The position numbers were made by a program, and so were the translations under genes. Of a stretch of DNA of 64,000 bases, positions 24,571-33,641 are shown piece by piece; the first letter of the stretch is position 1, and every line of letters begins with the position of its first letter. The notes under the pieces are model-generated. The model saw nothing but the letters and a program-made list of their open reading frames with translations. It made no database searches and was not told where the DNA came from. The stretch is taken from contig CACAHE010000004.1 in assembly GCA_902532195.1 (NCBI GenBank), positions 38,683 to 102,682 on the forward strand, in the 5' to 3' direction. Source of the stretch: an uncultured Pelagibacteraceae bacterium (GTDB lineage Bacteria > Pseudomonadota > Alphaproteobacteria > Pelagibacterales > Pelagibacteraceae).

Positions 24571-26132
24571 CAACTAATTTTATCTTTTATTAATTGTTTT
24601 GTCTCTTTAACTCCAAAAAAACTAATAAAAAAACCTATTCTTGGTCCATTTTCGACTCCAAATACTACTTCGTATATTAACTTAAACCAATCCCTAAGAT
24701 TTTCTTTGTATCCATTATCTTTTCCAACGGTATATATTTGAGTTTGAATATCTTCGGGCTCCATTTGATCGTTACAATTATCTAAAGCAACTATTAGAGC
24801 ATTTAAAGCATTAATTTCAGTTTTATTTGGTTTTTTATATTTTTTTGTTTTTTTAACGACTTCGTTAAAATATTTAATTGCATATTCTATTAAATTATCA
24901 AAAATTTTATGATCTTTTTCAAAAATTTTAGTTTTGTATTTTTTAACAAATTTCCAAACTAAATCTTTTGTTTCAGCATTACTTGTTTCGACTAAATTTA
25001 AAAGCATAGAAAAGCTCATTATAAATTTTTCTTTCGGCATATTTCCATTATGAACATGCCAAGCTGGATTTAGTAATAATTGTAATTCATTTTGACTCTG
25101 GCCTTTTTCAATAAACTCTAAATATTCATCTACTGCTTTAGGAACTATTTCTTTGTATAATTTTTTTGCTCTTTTAGGATTTTGATACATAAATAATGAT
25201 AAACTTTCTGGAGAAGCATAATTTAGCCATTCGTCAATTGTAATACCATTGCCTTTGGATTTTGAAATTTTTTCTCCTTTTTCGTCTAAAAATAATTCAT
25301 AAGCAAAACCTGCGGGATTATCTTTGCCTAATAATTTAATAATTTTTGTTGAAAGTATTGCACTTTCAATCAAGTCTTTTCCATACATTTCAAAATCTAC
25401 ATCTATAGCAAACCATCTCATTGCCCAATCAACTTTCCACTGTAACTTACAATTTCCATCCAAAATACTTTTTTCAAGTTTCTTTCCTTTATTATCAAAA
25501 ATAATTTTCCAATTTTTTTCATCTATTTCTAAAACTGGTATTTCAAGTACAGCTCCTGTTTCAGGGCAAATTGGTAAAAATGGCGAATAAGTTTTTTGCC
25601 TTTCTTTTCCAAGAGTAGGTAAAATTATATTCATTATATCACTATATTTTTTTATAATTATTTTTAAAGTTGGATTGAAAAAACCTGACTTATAAAGTTC
25701 AGTAGAACTTTTAAAAGTATATTTAAAATTAAATTTGTTTAGAAAATTTTTTAACATTTCATTATTATGCTCTCCATAGCTTTTATATTTTTCAAATGGA
25801 TCCGGAATATCAGTTAATGGTTTGTGAAGATAATTTGTTAATCTATTTTGATTAGGAACATTTTCAGGAATTTTTCTAAGACCATCCATATCGTCTGAAA
25901 AAGTAATAATTTCTTTTGGAATTTCAGTTAAATGGCTAAGTGCGTTTACAACCATTGAAGTTCTAGCTACTTCTCCAAAAGTACCAATATGCGGTAAACC
26001 GCTAGGTCCATACCCAGTCTGCAAAATTATTTTACCTTTTTTATCAATATATTTTTTTCTTTCACGTAAAATTTTTTTTGCTTCTACGAATGGCCAAGAA
26101 TTAGTTTTTTCTATGTTTGCTTTTTCAATCAC
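24570..26132 (-). CDS. lysS: lysine--tRNA ligase, class I
   Basis: This is the archaeal-type class I enzyme, also used by many alphaproteobacteria, not the class II LysS of Escherichia coli. The class I signatures are visible: YGPSGLPHIGTFGEV (HIGH motif, about residue 45-55) and KISKSKGNGITIDEWL (KMSKS motif, about residue 288). The C-terminal half is an anticodon-binding helical domain. Length is 520 residues. The predicted start is GTG at 26132; no ATG occurs nearby in frame. It is divergent from trkH across 91 bases and translationally coupled to pyrD. Confidence 0.95.
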   Translation of the reverse strand: MIEKANIEKTNSWPFVEAKKILRERKKYIDKKGKIILQTGYGPSGLPHIGTFGEVARTSMVVNALSHLTEIPKEIITFSDDMDGLRKIPENVPNQNRLTNYLHKPLTDIPDPFEKYKSYGEHNNEMLKNFLNKFNFKYTFKSSTELYKSGFFNPTLKIIIKKYSDIMNIILPTLGKERQKTYSPFLPICPETGAVLEIPVLEIDEKNWKIIFDNKGKKLEKSILDGNCKLQWKVDWAMRWFAIDVDFEMYGKDLIESAILSTKIIKLLGKDNPAGFAYELFLDEKGEKISKSKGNGITIDEWLNYASPESLSLFMYQNPKRAKKLYKEIVPKAVDEYLEFIEKGQSQNELQLLLNPAWHVHNGNMPKEKFIMSFSMLLNLVETSNAETKDLVWKFVKKYKTKIFEKDHKIFDNLIEYAIKYFNEVVKKTKKYKKPNKTEINALNALIVALDNCNDQMEPEDIQTQIYTVGKDNGYKENLRDWFKLIYEVVFGVENGPRIGFFISFFGVKETKQLIKDKIS

Positions 26133-26223
26133 AAGTTACTTACAAATTACTTATATAATTCTACGTTTTTAATTATTCTTATAGAGTTGAAATTTATTTA
26201 CCATAAAATAATGTTCATTCAAA

Positions 26224-27672
26224 ATGTCTAATTACAAAACAGTCTTTTTCACATTAGGTATTCTGCAAATAATTTTAGGAATATTTATGATTATTCCAAT
26301 AATTATTCAATTTATCTTCAATGAAATTGATGCTTCATTTATTGGTGGATCATTAATATCAATTGTTTTTGGTGTATTATTTTTTTTATCAAATATTGAT
26401 CATGATAAAAAACTAAATTTATCTCAAGCATTTCTTCTTACTGCACTTTCTTGGATCACAATAGCTATTTTTGGATCGTTGCCATTTCTTTTTTCTGATT
26501 TAGAAATGACTTTGACTGATTCATTTTTTGAAAGCATGTCAGGAATAACAACTACTGGATCTACGGTTATAAATAATTTAAATGAAGCGCCTAAATCTAT
26601 TTTATTTTGGAGAGCAACACTTCAATGGTTAGGGGGTATTGGAATAATTTTAATGGCAATTACTCTTATGCCAATAATGAATGTAGGTGGTATGCAAATA
26701 TTTAAAGTATCAAGTATAGACACAGCTGAAAAAATTTTACCAAAATTTAGAGAAGTTAGTAATAGATTAATTATAATTTATTCATGCTTAACTATATTAT
26801 GTGCATCTTTTTACAAATTTTTTGGTATGAATTTTTTTGATAGCTTAACACACTCTATGACCACAATAGCAACTGGAGGATTTTCAAATTATAATGAGTC
26901 TCTAGGATACTTTGATAATCCTTTAATAGAAATTACGTCTATAATTTTTATTATTTTAGGAAGTATACCTTTTATTACTTATATTAAATTTCTTAATGGT
27001 GAAAAAAAAATATTTTTTTCTGATACTCAAATTAAAACATTTATAAAGATAATAGTATTTTCAATATTATTTATTTTTATTTATCTTTTGCTAAATAAAG
27101 ATAAATTTTTAGAATTTAGTTTAAGATCTATATCTTTTAATGTTATTTCTATATTAACAGGAACTGGATATGTAACTAAAGACTTTAATCAGTGGGGGGA
27201 TTTTCCAATAGTATTTTTTTTAGTTTTAATGTTTATAGGAGGATGTGCCGGCTCAACAGCATGTGGAATAAAAATTTTTAGAATTCAGTTGTTAGGTTTA
27301 TTTTTAATCAATCAAATTAAAAAAGTGATCTATCCAAGGGGAGTATTTGTTATTAAGTATGAAAAAAATAATATTGACGATAAATTTATGGCTTCAGTAA
27401 TTTCATTTATTTATTTGTATATAATTATATTTTTTCTATTAACTTCTATATTATCTTTAACTGGGTTAGATTTTATTACTTCGATTTCAGGTGCCGCAAC
27501 GTCTATCTCCAACGTTGGTCCTGGCTTAGGTGATATTATAGGCCCAAATGGTAATTTTTCATCACTTTCTAATGTTTCTAAATGGGCTTTAAGTGCTGGA
27601 ATGATTTTAGGTAGACTTGAGCTCTTTGCTATATTAGTGTTATTTGTTCCATCATTTTGGAGAAAATTTTGA
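26224..27672 (+). CDS. trkH: TrkH/KtrB family potassium uptake protein
   Basis: The 482-residue inner-membrane protein contains four pore repeats typical of TrkH: FESMSGITTTGSTVI, SMTTIATGGFSNYN, ILTGTGYVTKDF and AATSISNVGPGLG, each with the selectivity-filter glycine. LQWLGGIGIILMAITLMP and FIGGCAGSTACGIKIFR are also typical. It imports potassium, normally with a regulatory TrkA subunit that is not in this window. The 91-base upstream gap shared with lysS contains a TATAAT at 26154-26159, without a clear -35. The stop overlaps the start of the next gene (TGATG). Confidence 0.93.
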   Translation: MSNYKTVFFTLGILQIILGIFMIIPIIIQFIFNEIDASFIGGSLISIVFGVLFFLSNIDHDKKLNLSQAFLLTALSWITIAIFGSLPFLFSDLEMTLTDSFFESMSGITTTGSTVINNLNEAPKSILFWRATLQWLGGIGIILMAITLMPIMNVGGMQIFKVSSIDTAEKILPKFREVSNRLIIIYSCLTILCASFYKFFGMNFFDSLTHSMTTIATGGFSNYNESLGYFDNPLIEITSIIFIILGSIPFITYIKFLNGEKKIFFSDTQIKTFIKIIVFSILFIFIYLLLNKDKFLEFSLRSISFNVISILTGTGYVTKDFNQWGDFPIVFFLVLMFIGGCAGSTACGIKIFRIQLLGLFLINQIKKVIYPRGVFVIKYEKNNIDDKFMASVISFIYLYIIIFFLLTSILSLTGLDFITSISGAATSISNVGPGLGDIIGPNGNFSSLSNVSKWALSAGMILGRLELFAILVLFVPSFWRKF

Positions 27673-29045
27673 TGATAGAAAAAAAACAAAGCTGGCTTGA
27701 ATCTCTTTTAGTTTACAAAGACATAAGAATGATAAGAATATTGCTTCTTGGGGCAATAAGTGGTTTTCCATGGGTCTTGATAGCAAGTAGTTTAAGTCTT
27801 TGGTTAAAAGAAGAAGGACTGAGCAGGTCAACAATAGGATGGGCAGGTTTAATTTTTGGTGTATATGCTTTTAATTATTTATGGGCACCAATAATAGATA
27901 GAATTCAAATACCACTATTAACAAAAAAACTAGGCCACAGAAGAGGCTGGATAGTTTTAATGCAAATTGCAATTTTACTAAGCTTATTAGTGTGGAGCTT
28001 TATAAACCCAACGCAAAATTTAGCTTTATTAATTACTGTTGGATTAATTATTGCAATAGCTTCCGCTACTCAAGACATAACTGTTGATGCTTTAAGAATT
28101 GAACAAATTAACGAGAATGAGGGAAAATCTATGGCAGCTGGTGCTGCTATGGCAGTTGTTGGTTGGTGGACTGGTTATAAATTAGGTGGAGTTATAGCTT
28201 TATTTACAGCAGAATATTTTGAAAACATGGGTATTGCTGATTATTGGCAAGCTACTTTTTTAGTTTTAGGAGTTGTGATAATTTTAATGAATATAGGTTT
28301 AATGTTTGTTCATGAACCTATTGAAACTGACAGACAAGCAAAACAAAGAGAAACTGATAAATTAATTGAAGGAAAACTTGGGTCTAGCAATATTATAACT
28401 AATTTCATTGCTTACATTACTGGAACTATTGGTGGACCTATAATAAGTTTTTTTAAAAAAAATGGATTTGCTATTGCGGCAGGAATTTTAGGTTTTGTAT
28501 TCTTATTTAAAATTGGTGAAGCATTTCTTGGTCGTATGTCTATTGTCTTTTATAAAGAAATTGGATTTTCTAAAGGACAAATTGCCATTTATTCAAAAGG
28601 ACTTGGTTGGATTACAACTGTTGTTTTCACTTTATTAGGTGGAGTAATGGCAATGAGAGCCGGTACAATAAAAACGATGTTCTTTGCAGGAGGTTTAATG
28701 GCTCTAACAAACTTACTTTTTGCAGTTTTGGCTTGGACAGGCAAATCTGAATTATTGTTTGCAGTTGCTGTGATAGCTGACGATATAACTGCTGCATTCG
28801 CAACTGTAGCATTTGTTGCATTTATTTCGTTATTAGTTGATAGAACTTATACTGCTACTCAATATGCTTTACTCGCATCAATAGGAACTGCCGGCAGAAC
28901 AACTCTTGCTTCATCTTCGGGCGCTCTTGTTGATTGGTTAAATGGAGACTGGGGAACATTTTTTGTTTTAACCACAATAATGGTCATTCCATCTTTAATA
29001 TGTCTATGGCTTATAAGGCATAAAGTAAAAATAGGTGCAAACTAA
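27672..29045 (+). CDS. AmpG-like MFS permease (muropeptide transporter type)
   Basis: About twelve membrane helices over 457 residues. The N-terminal region ILLLGAISGFPWVLIASSLSLWL, then STIGWAGLIFGVYAFNYLWAPIIDRI and LGHRRGWIVLMQ follow the AmpG pattern (GFSSGLP..., LWAP..DR, RRGW). AmpG carries anhydro-muropeptides or disaccharides into the cytoplasm for recycling, fitting the NlpC/P60 hydrolase gene that overlaps its 3' end and AmgK/MurU elsewhere in the window. I chose the ATG at 27672, which overlaps the trkH stop; a TTG at 27657 would add five residues. Substrate is inferred from family only. Confidence 0.75.
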   Translation: MIEKKQSWLESLLVYKDIRMIRILLLGAISGFPWVLIASSLSLWLKEEGLSRSTIGWAGLIFGVYAFNYLWAPIIDRIQIPLLTKKLGHRRGWIVLMQIAILLSLLVWSFINPTQNLALLITVGLIIAIASATQDITVDALRIEQINENEGKSMAAGAAMAVVGWWTGYKLGGVIALFTAEYFENMGIADYWQATFLVLGVVIILMNIGLMFVHEPIETDRQAKQRETDKLIEGKLGSSNIITNFIAYITGTIGGPIISFFKKNGFAIAAGILGFVFLFKIGEAFLGRMSIVFYKEIGFSKGQIAIYSKGLGWITTVVFTLLGGVMAMRAGTIKTMFFAGGLMALTNLLFAVLAWTGKSELLFAVAVIADDITAAFATVAFVAFISLLVDRTYTATQYALLASIGTAGRTTLASSSGALVDWLNGDWGTFFVLTTIMVIPSLICLWLIRHKVKIGAN

Positions 29046-29757
29046 TTTTTATTGTAATAATCCGTATATCAATATTTACGAAAGACCTTCGATTAATTCT
29101 AAAATTAGCTCACAAATTATTTATGGTGAAAAATTTAAAATTTTAAAAAAAACAAAAAATTTCATAAAAATAAGAACATTTTATGATAAATATCCTGGTT
29201 ATATAAAAAATAAAAATTTTATTAAAAAATTTAAACCCACCCATAAAGTAAAAGTTTTAAAAACTAAAATTAACAAATCAAATAAATTTTTACCATTTTC
29301 AAGTGAAATTGAGATTATAAAGAGGAAAAAGAACTATATTATGTTTAAACAAAACCAATGGATAAAACAAAAAGATATAACTCTTATAAATAAAAAAGAA
29401 AAAAATTTTAGCAAAATTTATAAATTTTATTTAAATTGTAAATATAAATGGGGTGGTAAAACTTACCAGGGTATCGATTGTTCAGCCTTAATTCAAATTT
29501 ATTATAAATTTAACAATAAGTTTTTTCCAAGAGATACCGTTGATCAAATAAAATATAAAAAAGGTAATATTGCAAAAAAATTTAAACTTGGTGATATTAT
29601 ATATTGGAAAGGTCATGTTGCAGTTTGCATTAATTCAAAAAACCTAATTCATGCCTATGGACCTAAAAAAAAAGTTATTATAATGCCAATTAATAAAACA
29701 ATAAAAATAATAGAAAAAACTGCAAATTTAAAAGTTAAAAAAATTTGTAGAGTATAA
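29035..29757 (+). CDS. NlpC/P60 family peptidase with bacterial SH3 domains
   Basis: The first 120 residues look like two SH3-type repeats (NIYERPSINSKISSQIIYGE near the start), used to bind murein. The C-terminal domain is NlpC/P60: YKWGGKTYQGIDCSALIQ holds the nucleophile C149, WKGHVAVCI the histidine H194 and LIHAYGP H206. Such enzymes cleave peptide bonds in murein stems, for example gamma-D-Glu-diamino acid links. No signal peptide is visible, suggesting cytoplasmic action on imported muropeptides together with the AmpG-like permease. The GTG start at 29035 overlaps that gene by 11 bases. The stop lies one base from the convergent tyrA stop. Confidence 0.85.
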   Translation: MQTNFYCNNPYINIYERPSINSKISSQIIYGEKFKILKKTKNFIKIRTFYDKYPGYIKNKNFIKKFKPTHKVKVLKTKINKSNKFLPFSSEIEIIKRKKNYIMFKQNQWIKQKDITLINKKEKNFSKIYKFYLNCKYKWGGKTYQGIDCSALIQIYYKFNNKFFPRDTVDQIKYKKGNIAKKFKLGDIIYWKGHVAVCINSKNLIHAYGPKKKVIIMPINKTIKIIEKTANLKVKKICRV

Positions 29758-29758
29758 A

Positions 29759-30655
29759 TTATTCTCTTCCAAAATCTGGTTTTGCTACATCTTGTTTTAA
29801 TTGAACAATTTGTGTTCTTACTTTTTTGGAATTAATTAATCTAGTTAAAAGTTTTTTATTATTTTTATTTTGAATTATTTTTTTGAATGAATTTAAATTC
29901 TTAGTAAATAAATTTATTGCTTTAATAATATTATCATTGTTAAAAAATATATCTCTCCACATAACTTCGTTTGATGCAGCTATTCTAGAAAAATCCCTTA
30001 ATCCTCCAGCACTGTATTGTATTAAATTTTTTCTTTGAATTTTTTGTGAATCTTGTGCAGTTTTCATCAAATTATATGCAATTAAGTGTGGCAAATGACT
30101 TGTAATAGAAAAAATTTTATCATGAATAACTGGGTTCATTAAAACTACTTTAGAGCCAATTTTTTTCCAGAATTTTATTAATAAATTAGTTTTTTTTAAA
30201 TTTTGCCTTTTTTCCTTAATGATTACGCACCATTTATTTAAAAATAAATTTTTATTTCCATACTCTGGACCACTAACTTCTGACCCAGCTATAGGATGAC
30301 TCGATATCCAGTCCAATTTTTTATTAAGAAATTTATTTTTTAATTTAATTATATTTTTTTTTGTAGAACCAACATCAGTAATAATACAACTTGCTTTTAA
30401 AATTTTATTTAATTTTTCAATTATTTTTTTATATTGGCTCATAGGAGTACATATAATAACTAAATCAACATCATATATTTTGCTATTTATACTTTTAACA
30501 AATCTACAATTTGATTTGTTTTTTTTTATTTTAGAAATATTTTTTTTTGATTTTTCTAATACAAAAGTTTCTTTTGATAATTTTTTACTATTTATTGCTT
30601 TTAATATCGATGATCCTATTAAACCACATCCTATAATTAATACTTTTTTAAACAT
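29759..30655 (-). CDS. tyrA: prephenate/arogenate dehydrogenase
   Basis: The N-terminal Rossmann fold is VLIIGCGLIGSSILKAI, followed by LVIICTPMSQYKKII, TDVGSTKKNIIK, SSHPIAGSEVSGPEYGN with the substrate-binding histidine, and a helical C-terminal domain (ITSHLPHLIAYNLM, SAGGLRDFSRIAASNEVMWRDIF). It makes 4-hydroxyphenylpyruvate from prephenate or tyrosine from arogenate; the choice cannot be told. Length 298 residues, without ACT domain or fused chorismate mutase. Its start overlaps hisC by eight bases, so the aminotransferase product of that gene is a natural partner for tyrosine synthesis. Confidence 0.93.
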   Translation of the reverse strand: MFKKVLIIGCGLIGSSILKAINSKKLSKETFVLEKSKKNISKIKKNKSNCRFVKSINSKIYDVDLVIICTPMSQYKKIIEKLNKILKASCIITDVGSTKKNIIKLKNKFLNKKLDWISSHPIAGSEVSGPEYGNKNLFLNKWCVIIKEKRQNLKKTNLLIKFWKKIGSKVVLMNPVIHDKIFSITSHLPHLIAYNLMKTAQDSQKIQRKNLIQYSAGGLRDFSRIAASNEVMWRDIFFNNDNIIKAINLFTKNLNSFKKIIQNKNNKKLLTRLINSKKVRTQIVQLKQDVAKPDFGRE

Positions 30656-31733
30656 TTTTAAATATCTTTTCTATATTTTTTAAAAAAATTTTATTTTCCA
30701 GATTATTTCCAATTGTTAATCTTAAACAATTTTTTATTCCATAAGTTTTAGTGTCTCTTAATATTAAACCTTTTTTAAGTAATTTATTCTCGACATTATT
30801 TGCATTTAATTTACATTTACGAAAATTAAGTAAAAGAAAATTTGCACTTACTTTATTACAAAAAATATTAAATCGTTCCAAGCTTTTTTTAATTTTATTG
30901 CTCCAAAATAAATTATGTTTAACTGATTTTGTAATAAATTTACTATCTTTTAAAGACTCTATTGCACATAGCTGAGCTATTTTGTTAACATTAAAAGGAG
31001 GTTTAATAACATTTAATGCATCAATTATTTTTTTATCTCCATATCCCCAACCTACTCTTAAAGCAGCAAGTCCATATATTTTAGAAAAAGTTCTTAAAAT
31101 AAATACATTTTTTTTATTTTTGAAAATTTGTAACCCTGAAGAATATTTTTTATCTTTCATATATTCATCATATGCATCATCCACAACTAGCAAAATTTTT
31201 TTATTTAATTTTTTTCTTAGATTAATTAATTCTTTTTTTTCTAAATAAGTTCCAGTAGGATTATTTGGATTTGCGATAAAAACGATTTTTGTTTTTTTAT
31301 TAACTTTTTTAATTATATCATCAACAGAAACTTTGAATTCCTTTTCCTTTGAAAAAACTACTTTTGCTCCAACAATTGATGCATAGATTCTGTACATTAA
31401 AAAACTGTATTGTGGTACAATTACCTCATCTCCACGCTTAAGAAAAAGTTGACATATCATTTGGATTACTTCGTCTGAACCTGAGCCACAAATAATTTTA
31501 TTAAATTCACATTTAAATTTTAAAGCAATTAATTTTCTCAAATCAATTGCTTTACTGTCTGGATATTTAGAAATTTTATAATTTTTACTTTTTAAAATTT
31601 TTAGCACTTTTGAGCTCATCCCTAGCGCTGATTCGTTGGCTGATAGCTTTATTGCATTCTTCTTATTTTTTAAAATAGAACTTCCTGGCTTGTAGGATTC
31701 TATATTTATTTTTCTAATGTTAAGCGAAGTCAT
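30648..31733 (-). CDS. hisC: histidinol-phosphate aminotransferase (HisC family)
   Basis: This 361-residue fold type I PLP enzyme has KLSANESALGMS at the N-terminus, GSGSDEVIQMIC, FIANPNNPTGTYL, VDDAYDEYM and the PLP lysine in LRTFSKIYGLAALRVGWG, all HisC signatures. It transaminates imidazole-acetol phosphate in histidine synthesis; linkage to tyrA suggests that it also, or mainly, handles phenylpyruvate or 4-hydroxyphenylpyruvate, as in other alphaproteobacteria. It is divergent from metX across 194 bases. The order tyrA-hisC against metX-metW recurs in alphaproteobacteria. Confidence 0.9.
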   Translation of the reverse strand: MTSLNIRKINIESYKPGSSILKNKKNAIKLSANESALGMSSKVLKILKSKNYKISKYPDSKAIDLRKLIALKFKCEFNKIICGSGSDEVIQMICQLFLKRGDEVIVPQYSFLMYRIYASIVGAKVVFSKEKEFKVSVDDIIKKVNKKTKIVFIANPNNPTGTYLEKKELINLRKKLNKKILLVVDDAYDEYMKDKKYSSGLQIFKNKKNVFILRTFSKIYGLAALRVGWGYGDKKIIDALNVIKPPFNVNKIAQLCAIESLKDSKFITKSVKHNLFWSNKIKKSLERFNIFCNKVSANFLLLNFRKCKLNANNVENKLLKKGLILRDTKTYGIKNCLRLTIGNNLENKIFLKNIEKIFKNV

Positions 31734-31762
31734 AATTTTTCAATATTTTGTATCTTTATAGA

Positions 31763-31780
31763 TAAAAAATTAATTTTTTA
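31763..31780. repeat. 18-bp perfect AT palindrome between hisC and metX
   Basis: TAAAAAATTAATTTTTTA is a perfect palindrome made only of A and T. It lies in the longest gap of the window, upstream of hisC on one side and of the metX promoter on the other. It may be a curved or operator-like element, but pure AT palindromes are easily produced by chance here. Confidence 0.25.
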
Positions 31781-31809
31781 CATAAAATAAGTAATTTTCT
31801 TAAAAAAAA

Positions 31810-31836
31810 TTGACATATAAAATTGTTTATTATAAA
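31810..31836 (+). promoter_or_regulatory. metX: promoter for the metX riboswitch transcript
   Basis: TTGACA (31810-31815, perfect -35) and TATAAA (31831-31836) are 15 bases apart, slightly short of the ideal 17. Transcription would begin around 31843, exactly at the 5' end of the SAM-II aptamer, which supports both calls. Confidence 0.6.
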
Positions 31837-31841
31837 CATTT

Positions 31842-31893
31842 CTTGCGCTGATTTAACTGAATTGCGAGCGCTATAAAAAAACCGCTAAATAAG
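31842..31893 (+). promoter_or_regulatory. SAM-II riboswitch (metA-type) controlling metX
   Basis: The sequence matches the SAM-II aptamer closely: stem P1 is GCGCT (31845-31849) with AGCGC (31867-31871); the loop contains the conserved GATTTAACTGAATTGCG (31850-31866); an A-rich linker follows, then CGCTAAAT (31883-31890), whose start pairs back into the loop to form the pseudoknot P2. SAM-II RNAs bind S-adenosylmethionine and repress methionine-synthesis genes in alphaproteobacteria. The gene downstream, metX, is a classic target. The start codon is about 35 bases beyond the aptamer, farther than in examples where the ribosome site lies inside it, and a T7 run follows directly. Confidence 0.9.
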
Positions 31894-31927
31894 TTTTTTT
31901 ACCTCACAATTCAACAACAAAGAAAAA

Positions 31928-33037
31928 ATGAATAAAATAGATAAGGTAAAAACATTCGTTATAGAAAAGCCCATAAAACTTGATTGTGGTAAAACAATTT
32001 CAAATTTTCCAGTGGCATATGAAACATACGGAAAATTGAATGATAAAAGAGATAATGCCATATTAGCATTTCATGCTTTATCAGGAGATCAATTTGTAGC
32101 TGGAATTAATCCAATAACAAATAAAAGTGGGTGGTGGTCATATTTGGTTGGTCCAAATAAACCTGTTGATACAAATAAATTTTTTGTTATATGCGCCAAT
32201 GTAATTGGAGGATGCATGGGATCTTATGGACCTAGTAGCATTGATGAAAAAACAAATAAAAAAATTGGAACTAATTTTCCTGTAATAACAATCAATGATA
32301 TGGTCAATGTTCAATATAATTTATTAGATTTTTTTAAAATTGATAAGCTATATAGTGTAATGGGTGGATCAATGGGGGGAATGCAGGTTCTTCAGTTTGT
32401 TGCAAATTTTCCAAACAAAACTAGAACCGCTATTCCTATAGCTTGTACCGCAAGTCACTCTGCACAAAATATTGCACTTAATGAATTAGGTAGACAGGCG
32501 ATAATGGCTGATGCTAATTGGAAAAGAGGAGATTACCTAAACCTAGAAAACTCACCCGACAAAGGTTTGTCCGTAGCTAGAATGGCTGCTCATATTACTT
32601 ATCTTTCTAAAAAAGGTCTTCAAGAAAAATTTGGAAGAAAACTTCAAGAAAGAGATGATTTAAAATTTAGTTTTGATGCTGATTTCCAAATTGAGAGTTA
32701 TCTTAGACACCAAGGTTCAGCATTTGTTGATCGTTTTGATGCAAACAGCTATCTATATATAACAAGAGCTATGGATTATTTTGATTTAGTGAAAGAATAT
32801 AATGGAAATTTATCAAGTGCATTTAAAGGAAATAAAGTAAAATTTTTTATTATCTCTTTTACATCCGATTGGTTATATCCAACTTCTGAAAATAAAGAAA
32901 TTGTCATAGCTCTCAATGCTGCTGGTGCCGATGTAGGTTTTATTGAAATTATAAGTGATAAGGGACATGATTCATTTTTATTAGAAGTTCCAGAATTTTT
33001 AAAATCAATAAAAAGTTTTTTAGAAGCAAATTACTAA
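31928..33037 (+). CDS. metX: homoserine O-acetyltransferase MetX
   Basis: MetX activates homoserine with acetyl- or succinyl-CoA as the first committed step of methionine synthesis. The alpha/beta-hydrolase fold is clear: NAILAFHALSGDQF, WWSYLVGPNKPVDTNKFFVICANVIGGCMGS (in two motifs), the nucleophile S148 in VMGGSMGGMQ, and the catalytic histidine in SDKGHDSFLLE. The 369-residue length is normal. Acyl donor preference in MetX proteins varies and is not decided here. Transcription runs through the SAM-II riboswitch. metW follows after six bases. Confidence 0.95.
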   Translation: MNKIDKVKTFVIEKPIKLDCGKTISNFPVAYETYGKLNDKRDNAILAFHALSGDQFVAGINPITNKSGWWSYLVGPNKPVDTNKFFVICANVIGGCMGSYGPSSIDEKTNKKIGTNFPVITINDMVNVQYNLLDFFKIDKLYSVMGGSMGGMQVLQFVANFPNKTRTAIPIACTASHSAQNIALNELGRQAIMADANWKRGDYLNLENSPDKGLSVARMAAHITYLSKKGLQEKFGRKLQERDDLKFSFDADFQIESYLRHQGSAFVDRFDANSYLYITRAMDYFDLVKEYNGNLSSAFKGNKVKFFIISFTSDWLYPTSENKEIVIALNAAGADVGFIEIISDKGHDSFLLEVPEFLKSIKSFLEANY

Positions 33038-33043
33038 CAAATT

Positions 33044-33640
33044 ATGAAAAAAGAATTTCAAATAATTTCGGAACTGATTGAAGTTAATAAAAGAGTACTT
33101 GATGTAGGATGTGGAGATGGCACATTAATGAAACATTTACATGATAATAAAAATATAGATATAAGAGGATTAGAAATTTCAAAAGATAATGTTCAAAAAT
33201 GTATTGCTAAAGGTTTACCTGTTATTGAGGGAAATGCAGAAAAAGATTTGGAACAATTTCCTGACTCTTCATTTGACTACGTTATTTTAAGTCAGACACT
33301 GCAAGCATTTTATAATCCTGAAAAAGTTATAAATAATTTGTTAAGAGTTGCAAATAAAGCTATAGTTACAATTCCAAATTTTGGCTACTGGAAAGTAAGA
33401 ATCCACTTGCTTTTAAAAGGAACCATGCCTATTACTAAAAATTTACCAAACGAATGGTTTAATACCCCAAATTTACATATGTGTTCAATTAAAGACTTTG
33501 TTAATTTTTCAAAACAAAAAAAATTTAATTTATTTAGATCTCTTGCTTTACACCAAGAAAAAGTATCAGAAATAAATAAAAGTAATTTAAATTTGAAAAA
33601 TTTTTTTTCAGAATTAGGAATTTTTTTAATAGAAAAATAG
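33044..33640 (+). CDS. metW: methionine biosynthesis protein MetW (class I methyltransferase fold)
   Basis: The 198-residue protein has a SAM-binding Rossmann motif RVLDVGCGDGTLMKHL, then GLEISKDNVQKCIAKGLPVIEGNAEKDL and FDYVILSQTLQAFYNPEKV, typical of MetW. MetW is found beside metX in many proteobacteria and is thought to assist or be required for homoserine acylation; its catalytic role is not settled. The gene is part of the metX transcript, under the same SAM control. Confidence 0.93.
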   Translation: MKKEFQIISELIEVNKRVLDVGCGDGTLMKHLHDNKNIDIRGLEISKDNVQKCIAKGLPVIEGNAEKDLEQFPDSSFDYVILSQTLQAFYNPEKVINNLLRVANKAIVTIPNFGYWKVRIHLLLKGTMPITKNLPNEWFNTPNLHMCSIKDFVNFSKQKKFNLFRSLALHQEKVSEINKSNLNLKNFFSELGIFLIEK

Positions 33641-33641
33641 A

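Noticed and set aside
31734..31800. intrinsic terminator or RNA gene in the hisC-metX gap
   Set aside because: The AT-only palindrome has no GC in its stem and lies between two divergent genes, where no terminator is needed.
31842..31927. SAM-V or tandem SAM-II/SAM-V arrangement
   Set aside because: Only one aptamer is seen. The stretch between the SAM-II core and the metX start has a T-run and A-rich sequence but no second conserved stem-loop.
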